From: Chloroflexi bacterium CG23_combo_of_CG06-09_8_20_14_all_45_10
GTDB lineage: Bacteria > Chloroflexota > Dehalococcoidia > GIF9 > AB-539-J10
DNA length: 5,482 bases
Direction: 5' to 3'
Assembly (NCBI GenBank): GCA_002772325.1
Contig: PCSL01000034.1
Location: 1 to 5,482 of the forward strand
The notes below the pieces were generated by a model. That model had not been told where the DNA came from, did no database searches, and was given only the letters and a program-made list of their open reading frames with translations. Positions 1-5,482 of this stretch are shown here, piece by piece. Within the stretch, counting starts at the first letter, position 1. Each line of letters starts with the position of its first letter. Made by a program: the position numbers and the translations under genes.

Positions 1-2
1 AA

Positions 3-509
3 TTAGGTGGTGAATATTACAAAAGCATGCTAAATATGGCAAGGAGCATAAAAGATGGTTCTGTGTTTTCCACAGCTTTCGGTCTCATTATAGATCTGGC
101 AAATTTGCAAATTGCCAGCAGAGCTATAATCGAGGGTATGGGGCCCGATGCTGCTGAATGTATCATTGCCGGTGGGTATCTGATTACAGAAAGAACTATT
201 AAGGATTTATTATCCCTTAAGCTCAGCGACATACCCCAGAGGCTGGAGAATGCTCAATATCGGGATATAGCAAATGAAGTATCACTCAGTTACGAAACAA
301 CTAAAACTATCACGGCTGTAGAAGAAATCATTGATAAGCATAAGTTTAGGTTGCTTAGAGAGATATTGTCACCAAGGGTATTATCTCCCTTGGTGATGGC
401 CTGGTATTTAATCCTTAAAGAAGTTGAAATACGAAACCTAAGGCTAATTCTAAAAGCAATAGTTGATGGCGTGCCCCTAGAGGAAATAAAAGATTATTTG
501 GTGCTGTGA
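3..509 (+). CDS. atpC (ntpC): V/A-type ATPase subunit C, C-terminal part (5'-truncated by window edge)
   Basis: Subunit C (AC39/d-like family) is the funnel-shaped protein that links the central shaft (D/F) to the membrane c-ring of A/V-type ATPases. The reading frame is open to the left edge, so the ATG at 27 is an internal Met and not the start. About 168 C-terminal residues are visible, roughly half of the usual 330-360. The C-terminal signature is clear: a helix with KEVEIRNLRLILKA, then GVPLEEIKDYLV, matching the family's usual E-x-x-N-L-R-x-I ending. The stop (TGA, 507-509) overlaps the start of subunit F, and C-F-A-B-D is the usual gene order for bacterial V-type ATPases. The residues are family-typical and no frameshift is seen. 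The codons at 369-396 contain a perfect inverted repeat, listed separately. Confidence is high from the motif plus the context. Confidence 0.93.
   Translation, partial: LGGEYYKSMLNMARSIKDGSVFSTAFGLIIDLANLQIASRAIIEGMGPDAAECIIAGGYLITERTIKDLLSLKLSDIPQRLENAQYRDIANEVSLSYETTKTITAVEEIIDKHKFRLLREILSPRVLSPLVMAWYLILKEVEIRNLRLILKAIVDGVPLEEIKDYLVL
369..396 (+). repeat. Perfect 10-bp inverted repeat inside subunit C gene
   Basis: TCACCAAGGG (369-378) and CCCTTGGTGA (387-396) are exact reverse complements separated by an 8-nt loop. The RNA could form a stable hairpin within the coding region. It encodes SPRVLSPLV, so it may simply follow from repeated Ser-Pro and Val codons. No T-tract follows, so it is not a standard intrinsic terminator. 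Function is unknown. Confidence 0.5.
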
Positions 510-865
510 TCATGGTGCCTATCAAACACCTAAATATAGCTGCCATAGGAAATGAAGATCTGGTCAACGGGCTGAGATTGGCTGGTATCAGTAGATATTA
601 TGTCATAAAAGGCGATCATGATGCCCGTGAAGATGTAAGGAAAGCTCTAACTGAATTGATAAACGAGTCCGATGTTGGTGTAATAGTGATGCTGGAAGAC
701 TATACAGAATACGTTGAGGAGCTAGTGACCCAAGTTAGGAAGGGGAGGGGAATAACTCCTATAATCATCGAAGTTCCATCAAAGTTTGGCACAAAATACC
801 GGAATGTTAGGGAATATTACAAAACATTTATTAGAGAATCTATAGGTTTTGACATAGAAATTTAA
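506..865 (+). CDS. atpF (ntpG/F): V/A-type ATPase subunit F
   Basis: Subunit F is a small Rossmann-like protein that binds the D coiled coil, forming the DF central rotor. At 119 aa it is slightly longer than the usual 100-110. Family features are IGNED (14-18) followed by GLRLAGI (22-28), matching the typical IGDEDTVxGFRLAGI start. The centre has alternating hydrophobic strands (VGVIVMLED about 57-65, PIIIEVPS about 85-92), and the C-terminus ends IRESIGFDIEI as in the family. The start is uncertain. GTG at 506 overlaps the upstream stop as GTGA, the usual coupled arrangement, while an in-frame ATG at 512 would remove two residues. Neither has a good Shine-Dalgarno sequence at the right distance, so reinitiation after subunit C translation is likely. 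Note that the bacterial name atpF also denotes the unrelated F-type b subunit. Confidence 0.93.
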   Translation: MIMVPIKHLNIAAIGNEDLVNGLRLAGISRYYVIKGDHDAREDVRKALTELINESDVGVIVMLEDYTEYVEELVTQVRKGRGITPIIIEVPSKFGTKYRNVREYYKTFIRESIGFDIEI

Positions 866-873
866 AATGACAT

Positions 874-886
874 GAGGAGTAGGGGG
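874..886 (+). promoter_or_regulatory. Ribosome binding site of subunit A gene
   Basis: Two purine-rich blocks precede the ATG at 893: GAGGAG (874-879) and AGGGGG (881-886, 6-nt spacing). An in-frame ATG at 872 is closed by TAA at 887-889, so 893 is the first usable ATG in this frame. The doubled Shine-Dalgarno-like block would suit the high output needed for a subunit present in three copies per complex; that reading is inference. Confidence 0.6.
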
Positions 887-892
887 TAAATT

Positions 893-2644
893 ATGGGCAA
901 AATATGGAGAGTTTCCGGTCCTTTAGTTATAGCTGATGAGATGAAAGGCTCCCAAGTTTATGAAATTGTTGAGATAGGGGAGGAGGGGCTTGTGGGAGAG
1001 ATAATAGGACTGGAAGGAAATAAGGCCATAATTCAAGCGCACGAGGATACTTTGGGGTTAAAGGTTGGTGAGGTGGTGAGGGGAACAGGAAGAATCTTGA
1101 GTGCTGAGTTAGGTCCAGGACTTGTGGGGTCTATTTACGATGGGCTGCAAAAATCTTTGCTTACTCTGGTTGAAAATACCGGCTCCTTCATAAGACGAGG
1201 TGCCAAAGCATCCGCACTTCCCCGGGAAAAGAAATGGCAGTTCACACCCAGAGTTAAAGTTGGGGATGCCGTTAGCCAAGGAGATATAATAGGCACAGTC
1301 CCCGAAACAGGACTAGTAGAGCACAAAATAATGGTACCTATAGGAATCAGAGGAATGATAAAGGAGATACGCCAAGGTGACTATACTGTTGAGGAGCCCA
1401 TAGCTTGGGTGGAGCTTGATGGAGAAGTAAAAGAGCTTACGCTGATGCAAAAATGGCCAGTAAGGAAACCCAGACCCTATAAGCAGAGACTGGATCCTTC
1501 AGGTTTGCTCACTACTGGCATGAGAATCTTGGATTATATGTTCCCCTTGGCTCTTGGCGGCAAGGCTTCGATACCAGGAGGCTTCGGCACGGGAAAGACC
1601 GTTGCCTTACAGCAGTTGATAAGATGGGCCCAGACACATCTCAACATCTATGTCGGCTGCGGCGAAAGAGGTAATGAGATGGCTGATGTGCTTTATAGCT
1701 TCAGGAAACTTAAGGATCCTAACACGGGGAGATTATTACAAGAGAAAGAAATATTTATAGCTAATACCTCTAACATGCCTGTGGTGGCTCGTGAGGCGAG
1801 CATTTTTGTTGGCATTACTATGGCTGAATACTTCAGGGACATGGGCTATGATGTTTTGCTGGTTGCCGATTCAACTTCAAGATGGGCTGAAGCTATGAGG
1901 GAAATGGGCGGAAGGCTGGAGGAAATGCCCGGGGAAGAGGGTTTCCCTTCATACATGGGTTCTCGGCTTTCCACTTTCTATGAAAGGGCAGGAATGGTTG
2001 AATGCTTGGGCAGCCCTGAAAGGAGGGGATCAGTGACCGTAGCTGGCGCGGTAAGCCCTCCCGGGGCTGACTTCAGTGAGCCAGTGACTCAGAATACGCT
2101 TAGAATAGTAGACGCTTTATATGCCTTAGATGTTTCCCTGGCAAACAAGAGACATTTTCCCGCCATAAGCTGGCTCACTAGCTATAGCCTTTATGTGGAT
2201 GCAGTCAAAGATTGGTGGGGTAAGGTCGATCCAGAGTGGGAGGATACTAGGGCTACAGCGTTAAAGATATTGCAACAAGAAGCTGAACTCGAGGAGATTG
2301 TAAGACTTGTAGGTCCTGAGGCTTTGCCCCAAGGAGATAAACTATTGCTACTCATCTCTAGGATGATACGCGAGGACTTTCTCCAGCAGAGCGCCTACCA
2401 TGAAGTTGATACCTACTGTGTGCCAGCAAAAGCTGGCCTTATGCTTAAAACTATAATAAAGTTTTATGAGCTAGCCCAGGAAATGTTAAATTCGGGAGCG
2501 GGTATTGAGGAGATTCGCTCTTCTCCCATAGTGTATAGGATTTCCCGGATGAAGGATATACCCAACGAGGTCTTTGAACAGAGTGTCAAGGAATTATGGT
2601 CGGAGATGGAAGAAAGTTTAGTAGTTAGCAAACGAGTTCCCTAA
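893..2644 (+). CDS. atpA (ntpA): V/A-type ATPase catalytic subunit A
   Basis: Subunit A is the nucleotide-hydrolysing or -synthesising subunit of the cytoplasmic A3B3 head. At 583 aa it is typical of the family (about 575-600). The order is an N-terminal beta barrel (about 1-70), the non-homologous bulge specific to A subunits (about 110-190, with [20 protein letters not shown]), the nucleotide-binding domain, and a C-terminal helical domain (from about 440). Visible motifs are the P-loop GGFGTGKT (229-236, Lys235), the catalytic-glutamate loop GCGERGNE (255-262, Glu258), ANTSNMP (290-296), Walker B VLLVAD with Asp326, DSTSRWAEA (326-334) and [15 protein letters not shown] (386-400). All expected catalytic residues are present, so it should be active. 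The P-loop has Gly at 230, where most A subunits have Pro (GPFGxGKT). The start is the ATG with a purine-rich ribosome site; the gene lies 27 nt after F and 13 nt before B. Confidence 0.98.
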   Translation: MGKIWRVSGPLVIADEMKGSQVYEIVEIGEEGLVGEIIGLEGNKAIIQAHEDTLGLKVGEVVRGTGRILSAELGPGLVGSIYDGLQKSLLTLVENTGSFIRRGAKASALPREKKWQFTPRVKVGDAVSQGDIIGTVPETGLVEHKIMVPIGIRGMIKEIRQGDYTVEEPIAWVELDGEVKELTLMQKWPVRKPRPYKQRLDPSGLLTTGMRILDYMFPLALGGKASIPGGFGTGKTVALQQLIRWAQTHLNIYVGCGERGNEMADVLYSFRKLKDPNTGRLLQEKEIFIANTSNMPVVAREASIFVGITMAEYFRDMGYDVLLVADSTSRWAEAMREMGGRLEEMPGEEGFPSYMGSRLSTFYERAGMVECLGSPERRGSVTVAGAVSPPGADFSEPVTQNTLRIVDALYALDVSLANKRHFPAISWLTSYSLYVDAVKDWWGKVDPEWEDTRATALKILQQEAELEEIVRLVGPEALPQGDKLLLLISRMIREDFLQQSAYHEVDTYCVPAKAGLMLKTIIKFYELAQEMLNSGAGIEEIRSSPIVYRISRMKDIPNEVFEQSVKELWSEMEESLVVSKRVP

Positions 2645-2645
2645 A

Positions 2646-2651
2646 AGGAGG
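2646..2651 (+). promoter_or_regulatory. Consensus Shine-Dalgarno site of subunit B gene
   Basis: A perfect AGGAGG lies 6 nt before the ATG at 2658 and starts 2 nt after the subunit A stop codon (TAA, 2642-2644). It fixes the start of subunit B. Confidence 0.85.
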
Positions 2652-2657
2652 GCTATT

Positions 2658-4064
2658 ATGGATTTCCCCGCACTTTACGTTAAAGAAACAAGAGCAATTA
2701 GTAGAGCTAAGGGGTCTTTGCTCATAGCTGAAAGCATCCCGGGTATAAAATTTAATGAGATAGTTGATGTTCAACTTAGCAATGGTGAAGTAAAAAGTGG
2801 TCAGGCGATAGACATCAGTGAGGAGGCAACTGTAATCCAGGTATTTGGCGGCGTCAGCGAGGTGGACCTTATCAGGAGCAAAATAAGGTGCAAAGGCGAG
2901 ACTCTGAAGCTGCCAGTATCTATTGACATCCTAGGGAGAATTTTCAATGGAATGGGAGAACCTATGGATGGGGGGCCGGCTGTGATTCCCGAAGATTACC
3001 TGGATATTAACGGTGAACCGATAAACCCTGCCGCCCGCCAACCACCAGCCGAATTTATTGAAACCGGTATCTCGGCAATAGATGGCTTAAACGCTTTAGT
3101 TAGAGGACAGAAATTGCCCATATTTAGTGGCTCAGGTCTACCGCATAACCGAATTGCGGCTCAAATAATCCGGCAGGCTACAGTAAAAGGCAAAACAGAA
3201 AAATTCGCTCTCGTATTTGGTGCCATTGGTGTGAGCTACGATGATGCCTCCTTTTTCATGAGGGATATTGAAAGAACGGGGGCACTAGAGAGAACAGTGG
3301 CCTTCATCAATACCGCATCAGATCCCGTTATTGAGCGGATATCAACCCCAAGGTTAGCTTTAACTGCGGCCGAGTACCTAGCGTGGAAACGGAATATGCA
3401 CGTGCTGGTCATACTTACTGATATGACTAACTATTGTGAAGCTCTTCGGGAACTTTCCTCTATGCGTGAAGAGATACCATCGAGGAGGGGATACCCTGGA
3501 TATATGTACACCGATCTGGCCACAATGTATGAGAGGGCAGGTAGGATTTTTGGGAAGGAAGGCTCAGTAACTATAATGCCTATCCTCACCATGCCTGATG
3601 ATGATATAACGCACCCTATACCGGATCTCACCGGCTATATAACCGAAGGGCAGATTGTCCTTTCCCGGACTCTGGAAAGAAAGGGGATTTACCCTCCCAT
3701 AGATGTATTCTTGTCCCTTTCACGAATGATGAAAGAGGGGATCGGACCAGGTAAGACCAGAGAGGACCACAACAATGCCTTCATGCAATCATATGCTGCT
3801 TATGCTGAAGGATGTTACCTTAGAGAGATATCCACCATCATAGGTGCCGAGGCATTAGGTGAAAGGGATAAAATATATTTAACCAATGCTGATGAGTTTG
3901 AGAGGAAATTCATATCTCAAGGTGAGTTTGAAAAAAGAAAGGTAGAAGATACCTTAGATATAGCTTGGGGGCTATTTTCGGCATTGCCTGAAGAAGACCT
4001 AAAGCTAATTAGCGAAGAACTTATCAAAAGGTATCTTCCAAAGTACAGAATGTTTAAAACGTAG
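2658..4064 (+). CDS. atpB (ntpB): V/A-type ATPase non-catalytic nucleotide-binding subunit B
   Basis: Subunit B alternates with A in the A3B3 head. It binds nucleotide weakly and supplies the arginine that completes the catalytic site at the A-B interface. At 468 aa it is of normal length (about 460-475). The order is an N-terminal beta barrel (about 1-75), a central domain and a C-terminal helical domain. The usual P-loop is replaced by the family-specific FSGSGLPHN (156-164), which lacks the Walker lysine and marks B rather than A. Other hallmarks are [12 protein letters not shown] (254-265), [21 protein letters not shown] (within 276-296) and [19 protein letters not shown] (353-371), where Arg356 is the likely arginine finger. 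The stop codon (TAG, 4062-4064) lies inside the left arm of the palindromic repeat that follows, so the last residues may have been affected by its insertion. The AGGAGG site confirms the start. As with F, the gene name differs from the F-type atpB (a subunit). Confidence 0.98.
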   Translation: MDFPALYVKETRAISRAKGSLLIAESIPGIKFNEIVDVQLSNGEVKSGQAIDISEEATVIQVFGGVSEVDLIRSKIRCKGETLKLPVSIDILGRIFNGMGEPMDGGPAVIPEDYLDINGEPINPAARQPPAEFIETGISAIDGLNALVRGQKLPIFSGSGLPHNRIAAQIIRQATVKGKTEKFALVFGAIGVSYDDASFFMRDIERTGALERTVAFINTASDPVIERISTPRLALTAAEYLAWKRNMHVLVILTDMTNYCEALRELSSMREEIPSRRGYPGYMYTDLATMYERAGRIFGKEGSVTIMPILTMPDDDITHPIPDLTGYITEGQIVLSRTLERKGIYPPIDVFLSLSRMMKEGIGPGKTREDHNNAFMQSYAAYAEGCYLREISTIIGAEALGERDKIYLTNADEFERKFISQGEFEKRKVEDTLDIAWGLFSALPEEDLKLISEELIKRYLPKYRMFKT

Positions 4065-4121
4065 TGCGAGGCTTTAGCCTCGTGCAAATAAAGAAGGCAT
4101 AACCCTAAAGGGTCGCACTAC
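4061..4121. repeat. Palindromic repeat with two nested hairpins between subunits B and D
   Basis: The outer arms GTAGTGCGA (4061-4069) and TCGCACTAC (4113-4121) are perfect 9-bp reverse complements enclosing about 43 nt. Inside are CGAGGC-TTTA-GCCTCG (4067-4082), a 6-bp stem with a tetraloop, and ACCC-TAAA-GGGT (4102-4113). The outer arms overlap both inner stems at their edges, so alternative folds compete. The layout resembles small dispersed extragenic palindromes (REP/MITE-like). It contains the stop codon of subunit B and accounts for nearly all of the only wide gap in the operon. No T-tract follows, so it is not a classic terminator. It could act as an RNA-stability, processing or attenuation element, or be neutral. 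Copy number cannot be judged from one window. Confidence 0.8.
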
Positions 4122-4134
4122 AGCAGGAAGAAAA

Positions 4135-4767
4135 ATGCCACAACAAATAATCAAAGTTAGACCCACGAAAATCGAGTTAGTAAAGCTAAAGCGCAGGCTT
4201 TCGTTGGCTGAGAGAGTACAAAAGATAGTGAAGGACAGACTTTCAATACTGACAATGGAATTCTTGCAGGCAGCAAGGGAAACTGTGGAGGCTAAAAGAA
4301 AGCTAATTGATGCTTTCTCTGAGGCTTATAAGGCGTTATCAATTGCCACTGGGTATCATGGCTATATAGCACTGGAAAAGGAACTGATAGCCACTGAAGC
4401 TGACCCAACTATTGTTGCTGGCTCAAGAAACATTGCCGGTGTGAGAATCCCTTCTCTTGAGCTAATAGGCAATGGGAAAACAATGAGGGGATATAACCTG
4501 CTTGATACCTCCTCATTGTTAGATCATGCAGCCCAATTGTCCGAGAAATGTCTTAAAGCTATCGTTGAGCTAGCTGAGCTCCAGAGGAGCCTTGAATTGT
4601 TGGGAATGGAAATAAACAGGACAAAAAGAACAACCAACGCTTTGGAATATATGATAATTCCTGGACTAAAGGCGACGATAAATTACTTAAACATGAAGTT
4701 TGAGGAAAGGGATAGAGAAGAAAAGGCACGACTGAAGCGTGTAAAGGTGCTAGTTGCTCGAGGGTAG
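4135..4767 (+). CDS. atpD (ntpD): V/A-type ATPase subunit D (central rotor shaft)
   Basis: Subunit D forms the long antiparallel coiled coil that rotates inside the A3B3 head and transmits torque to C and the membrane ring. At 210 aa it fits the family (about 205-225). The N-terminal helix starts with RPTKIELVKLKRRL (9-22), matching the family PTR-x-x-L-x-x-L-K start. It continues as a charged heptad-like helix to about residue 75. A central less helical region (about 85-125, GVRIPSLEL at 102-110) forms the loop domain. The C-terminal helix carries the conserved TTNALEYMIIPGL (166-178), followed by a basic and acidic tail (EERDREEKARLKRVK). The start ATG has AGGAAG (4125-4130) 4 nt upstream, just outside the palindromic repeat. 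The name atpD is shared with the unrelated F-type beta subunit. Confidence 0.97.
   Translation: MPQQIIKVRPTKIELVKLKRRLSLAERVQKIVKDRLSILTMEFLQAARETVEAKRKLIDAFSEAYKALSIATGYHGYIALEKELIATEADPTIVAGSRNIAGVRIPSLELIGNGKTMRGYNLLDTSSLLDHAAQLSEKCLKAIVELAELQRSLELLGMEINRTKRTTNALEYMIIPGLKATINYLNMKFEERDREEKARLKRVKVLVARG
4760..4764 (+). promoter_or_regulatory. Shine-Dalgarno site deciding the start of the DUF61-like gene
   Basis: GAGGG overlaps the last codons of subunit D and lies 7 nt before the ATG at 4772. This favours that ATG over the in-frame TTG at 4754, which has no comparable site and would overlap subunit D by 14 nt. Confidence 0.6.
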
Positions 4768-4771
4768 AGGG

Positions 4772-5209
4772 ATGCCTAATGATTTACCTTATGAAAAGGT
4801 GCTTCAAGAGTGCTTAAAAGGCGAGCTCAGGTTAGTGAATGCTGGGCTACCCCGGAGCCAAAAGCCGCTATCCGTTTTATTACACGAGGAACACCCTCTT
4901 GTTGTGTGTAGCGATAACAGCACCCATTTCTTCAAGAGGAGAGAGCTGGAGTATCTTGCCACCATGATAAATGCCGAAGAACAAGAAGCATTACCATTGC
5001 CCATACTTATAGAGCTGGGGGCAAATCAAGCCGAGGCTGCCATAATATGCCAAGGGGGAGTGGAGGGAAAGGTTATATCAAAAATTCTTAATATGTCCAC
5101 AACACTTGAGCAGGGAAGGATTAGGATATATAAACCACAGTTGGCCCTACTAAGGAAGACGCTGAAAACAACAACGCAGTATGTATTTTCCCCAAAAATC
5201 GTGGCATAG
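4772..5209 (+). CDS. DUF61 (UPF0216)-like conserved protein of unknown function
   Basis: This is a 145-aa soluble protein with no signal peptide or membrane segment. From memory, it matches the DUF61/UPF0216 family, described mainly from archaea and without known function. Family-like blocks are NAGLPRSQKPLSVLLHEE (23-40), a D-x-S-T-H-F-F-K-R-R-E-L-E-Y-L segment (48-62), LPLPILIEL (74-82), a V-x-G-K-V-I-S-K-I-L segment (97-106), IYKP (119-122) and a strongly conserved-looking end RKTLKTTTQYVF (128-139). The ATG at 4772 is chosen because GAGGG precedes it by 7 nt and it lies 4 nt after the subunit D stop; a TTG start at 4754 would add six residues. Spacing implies co-transcription and coupled translation with subunit D. 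A role linked to the ATPase (assembly, regulation) is only inferred from position. The family call is probable, not verified by a search. Confidence 0.78.
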   Translation: MPNDLPYEKVLQECLKGELRLVNAGLPRSQKPLSVLLHEEHPLVVCSDNSTHFFKRRELEYLATMINAEEQEALPLPILIELGANQAEAAIICQGGVEGKVISKILNMSTTLEQGRIRIYKPQLALLRKTLKTTTQYVFSPKIVA

Positions 5210-5245
5210 TTTGCTAATTATTCGTAAGCATTCACCTGCGTTATG

Positions 5246-5310
5246 TGTCATCCTGAGCGAAGCGAAGGGTCTGTGTGAGATTCTTCGTCGCTTTGCTCCT
5301 CAGAATGACA
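5246..5310. repeat. Intergenic palindromic repeat (REP/MITE-like) between convergent genes
   Basis: TGTCATCCTGAG (5246-5257) pairs with CTCAGAATGACA (5299-5310) with one mismatch. Inside it, GAGCGAAGCG (5255-5264) pairs with CGCTTTGCTC (5289-5298) through one G-U pair, and GAAG (5264-5267) can meet CTTC (5283-5286). The two stems share GAG/CTC, so there are two registers. CACCT (5233-5237) and AGGTG (5314-5318) are possible outer arms. From memory, sequences of the TGTCATTCTGAG...GAGCGAAGCGA...GAATCTC type are abundant extragenic repeats in several bacterial phyla. The position between convergent stop codons would allow a bidirectional termination or RNA 3'-end stabilising role, but there is no T-tract. 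Confidence 0.8.
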
Positions 5311-5329
5311 TGTAGGTGGACAGTTACAA

Positions 5330-5482
5330 TTATTCATCCTTTATCCCGTGGTCGTAAAGATAGTCCAGAGCATCCTGGACAGTCTTCATCTTCCCAGCAT
5401 CCTCATCGGATATTTCTACTTTTCTTCCCGGTCGGCTAAATTCCTCTTCTACCGCGGTAATAAGTTCAATCAAATCTAAAGA
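5330..5482 (-). CDS. acpP: Acyl carrier protein, C-terminal part (5'-truncated by window edge)
   Basis: Acyl carrier protein carries growing acyl chains on a 4'-phosphopantetheine arm during type II fatty acid synthesis in the cytoplasm. On the reverse strand the frame is open to the right edge and ends at TAA (complement of 5330-5332), giving 50 residues. It begins [15 protein letters not shown], which is helix II. The first visible Ser (codon at 5480-5482) aligns with the phosphopantetheinylated Ser of the DSL motif, cut right at the edge. It continues with [19 protein letters not shown], matching the ACP pattern IPDEEAEKITTVQAAIDYI. The link between EEEF and ISDEDA (SRPGRKVE) is about five residues longer than in the E. 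coli protein, and the tail ends HGIKDE. The gene is convergent with the ATPase operon and belongs to a separate unit whose other genes lie beyond the window. It could be a specialised carrier protein rather than the housekeeping one. Confidence 0.9.
   Translation of the reverse strand, partial: SLDLIELITAVEEEFSRPGRKVEISDEDAGKMKTVQDALDYLYDHGIKDE

Noticed and set aside
27..29. ATG at 27 as the start of subunit C
   Set aside because: The frame stays open upstream to the window edge with sensible residues (GGEYYKS), the visible protein is only half the family length, and no Shine-Dalgarno site precedes it.
17..232. Reverse-strand open frame of 71 codons opposite subunit C
   Set aside because: It lies wholly antisense to a well-supported gene, has no recognisable motif and is a coding shadow. 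The same applies to the reverse frames at 1135-1326, 3431-3631 and 4804-5004.
12..824. Shared 13-nt string GAATATTACAAAA at 12-24 and 812-824
   Set aside because: Both copies encode EYYK in subunits C and F. It is short, AT-rich and coding in both places, so it is most likely coincidence.
2422..2437. GCCAGC-AAAA-GCTGGC hairpin within subunit A
   Set aside because: It is a short 6-bp stem inside a conserved coding segment ([10 protein letters not shown]) with no T-tract. A match of this size is expected by chance in a few kilobases.
893..4064. F-type ATP synthase alpha/beta genes
   Set aside because: The A subunit has the bulge domain and GERGNE loop, and the B subunit has the degenerate SGSGLPHN loop. 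The gene order with C, F and D genes is that of an A/V-type enzyme.
4754..4756. TTG start for the DUF61-like gene
   Set aside because: The ATG at 4772 has a well-spaced GAGGG and avoids the overlap with subunit D. The extra LEGRG residues look like translated ribosome-site sequence.

Overview
The window holds the distal end of an archaeal/vacuolar-type (A/V-type) rotary ATPase operon on the + strand. It is followed by a small conserved gene that resembles the DUF61/UPF0216 family. The 3' half of an acyl carrier protein gene lies on the - strand and points toward the operon.

Layout: the C-terminal part of subunit C enters from the left edge (3-509). Complete subunits F (506-865), A (893-2644), B (2658-4064) and D (4135-4767) follow, then the DUF61-like gene (4772-5209). 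Spacing is tight throughout: C and F overlap by 4 nt (GTGA), F-A and A-B are 27 and 13 nt apart, and D and the DUF61-like gene are 4 nt apart. The exception is the 70-nt B-D gap, which is filled almost entirely by a palindromic repeat with two internal hairpins. A second, different palindromic repeat fills the space between the convergent DUF61-like and acyl carrier protein genes (about 5246-5310).

How the genes work together: A and B form the catalytic A3B3 head, D is the central rotor shaft, F binds D, and C couples the shaft to the membrane ring. The membrane subunits (I/a and K/c) and peripheral stalk subunits (E, G/H) are not in the window and are probably upstream. Ion specificity (H+ or Na+) and preferred direction (synthesis or hydrolysis) therefore cannot be read here.

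Organism: a bacterium is likely, because a type II acyl carrier protein sits next to the operon and the intergenic repeat resembles those common in bacterial genomes. A V-type ATPase, moderate GC and repeats of this style would fit a Chloroflexota (Dehalococcoidia-like) or similar anaerobic lineage. This placement rests on memory of repeat style and is weak. The DUF61-like gene has an archaeal flavour, which suggests it, and perhaps the operon, has archaeal ancestry. I see no clearly undescribed multi-gene system. The most interesting points are the DUF61-like gene coupled to the ATPase operon and the structured repeat lodged inside it.
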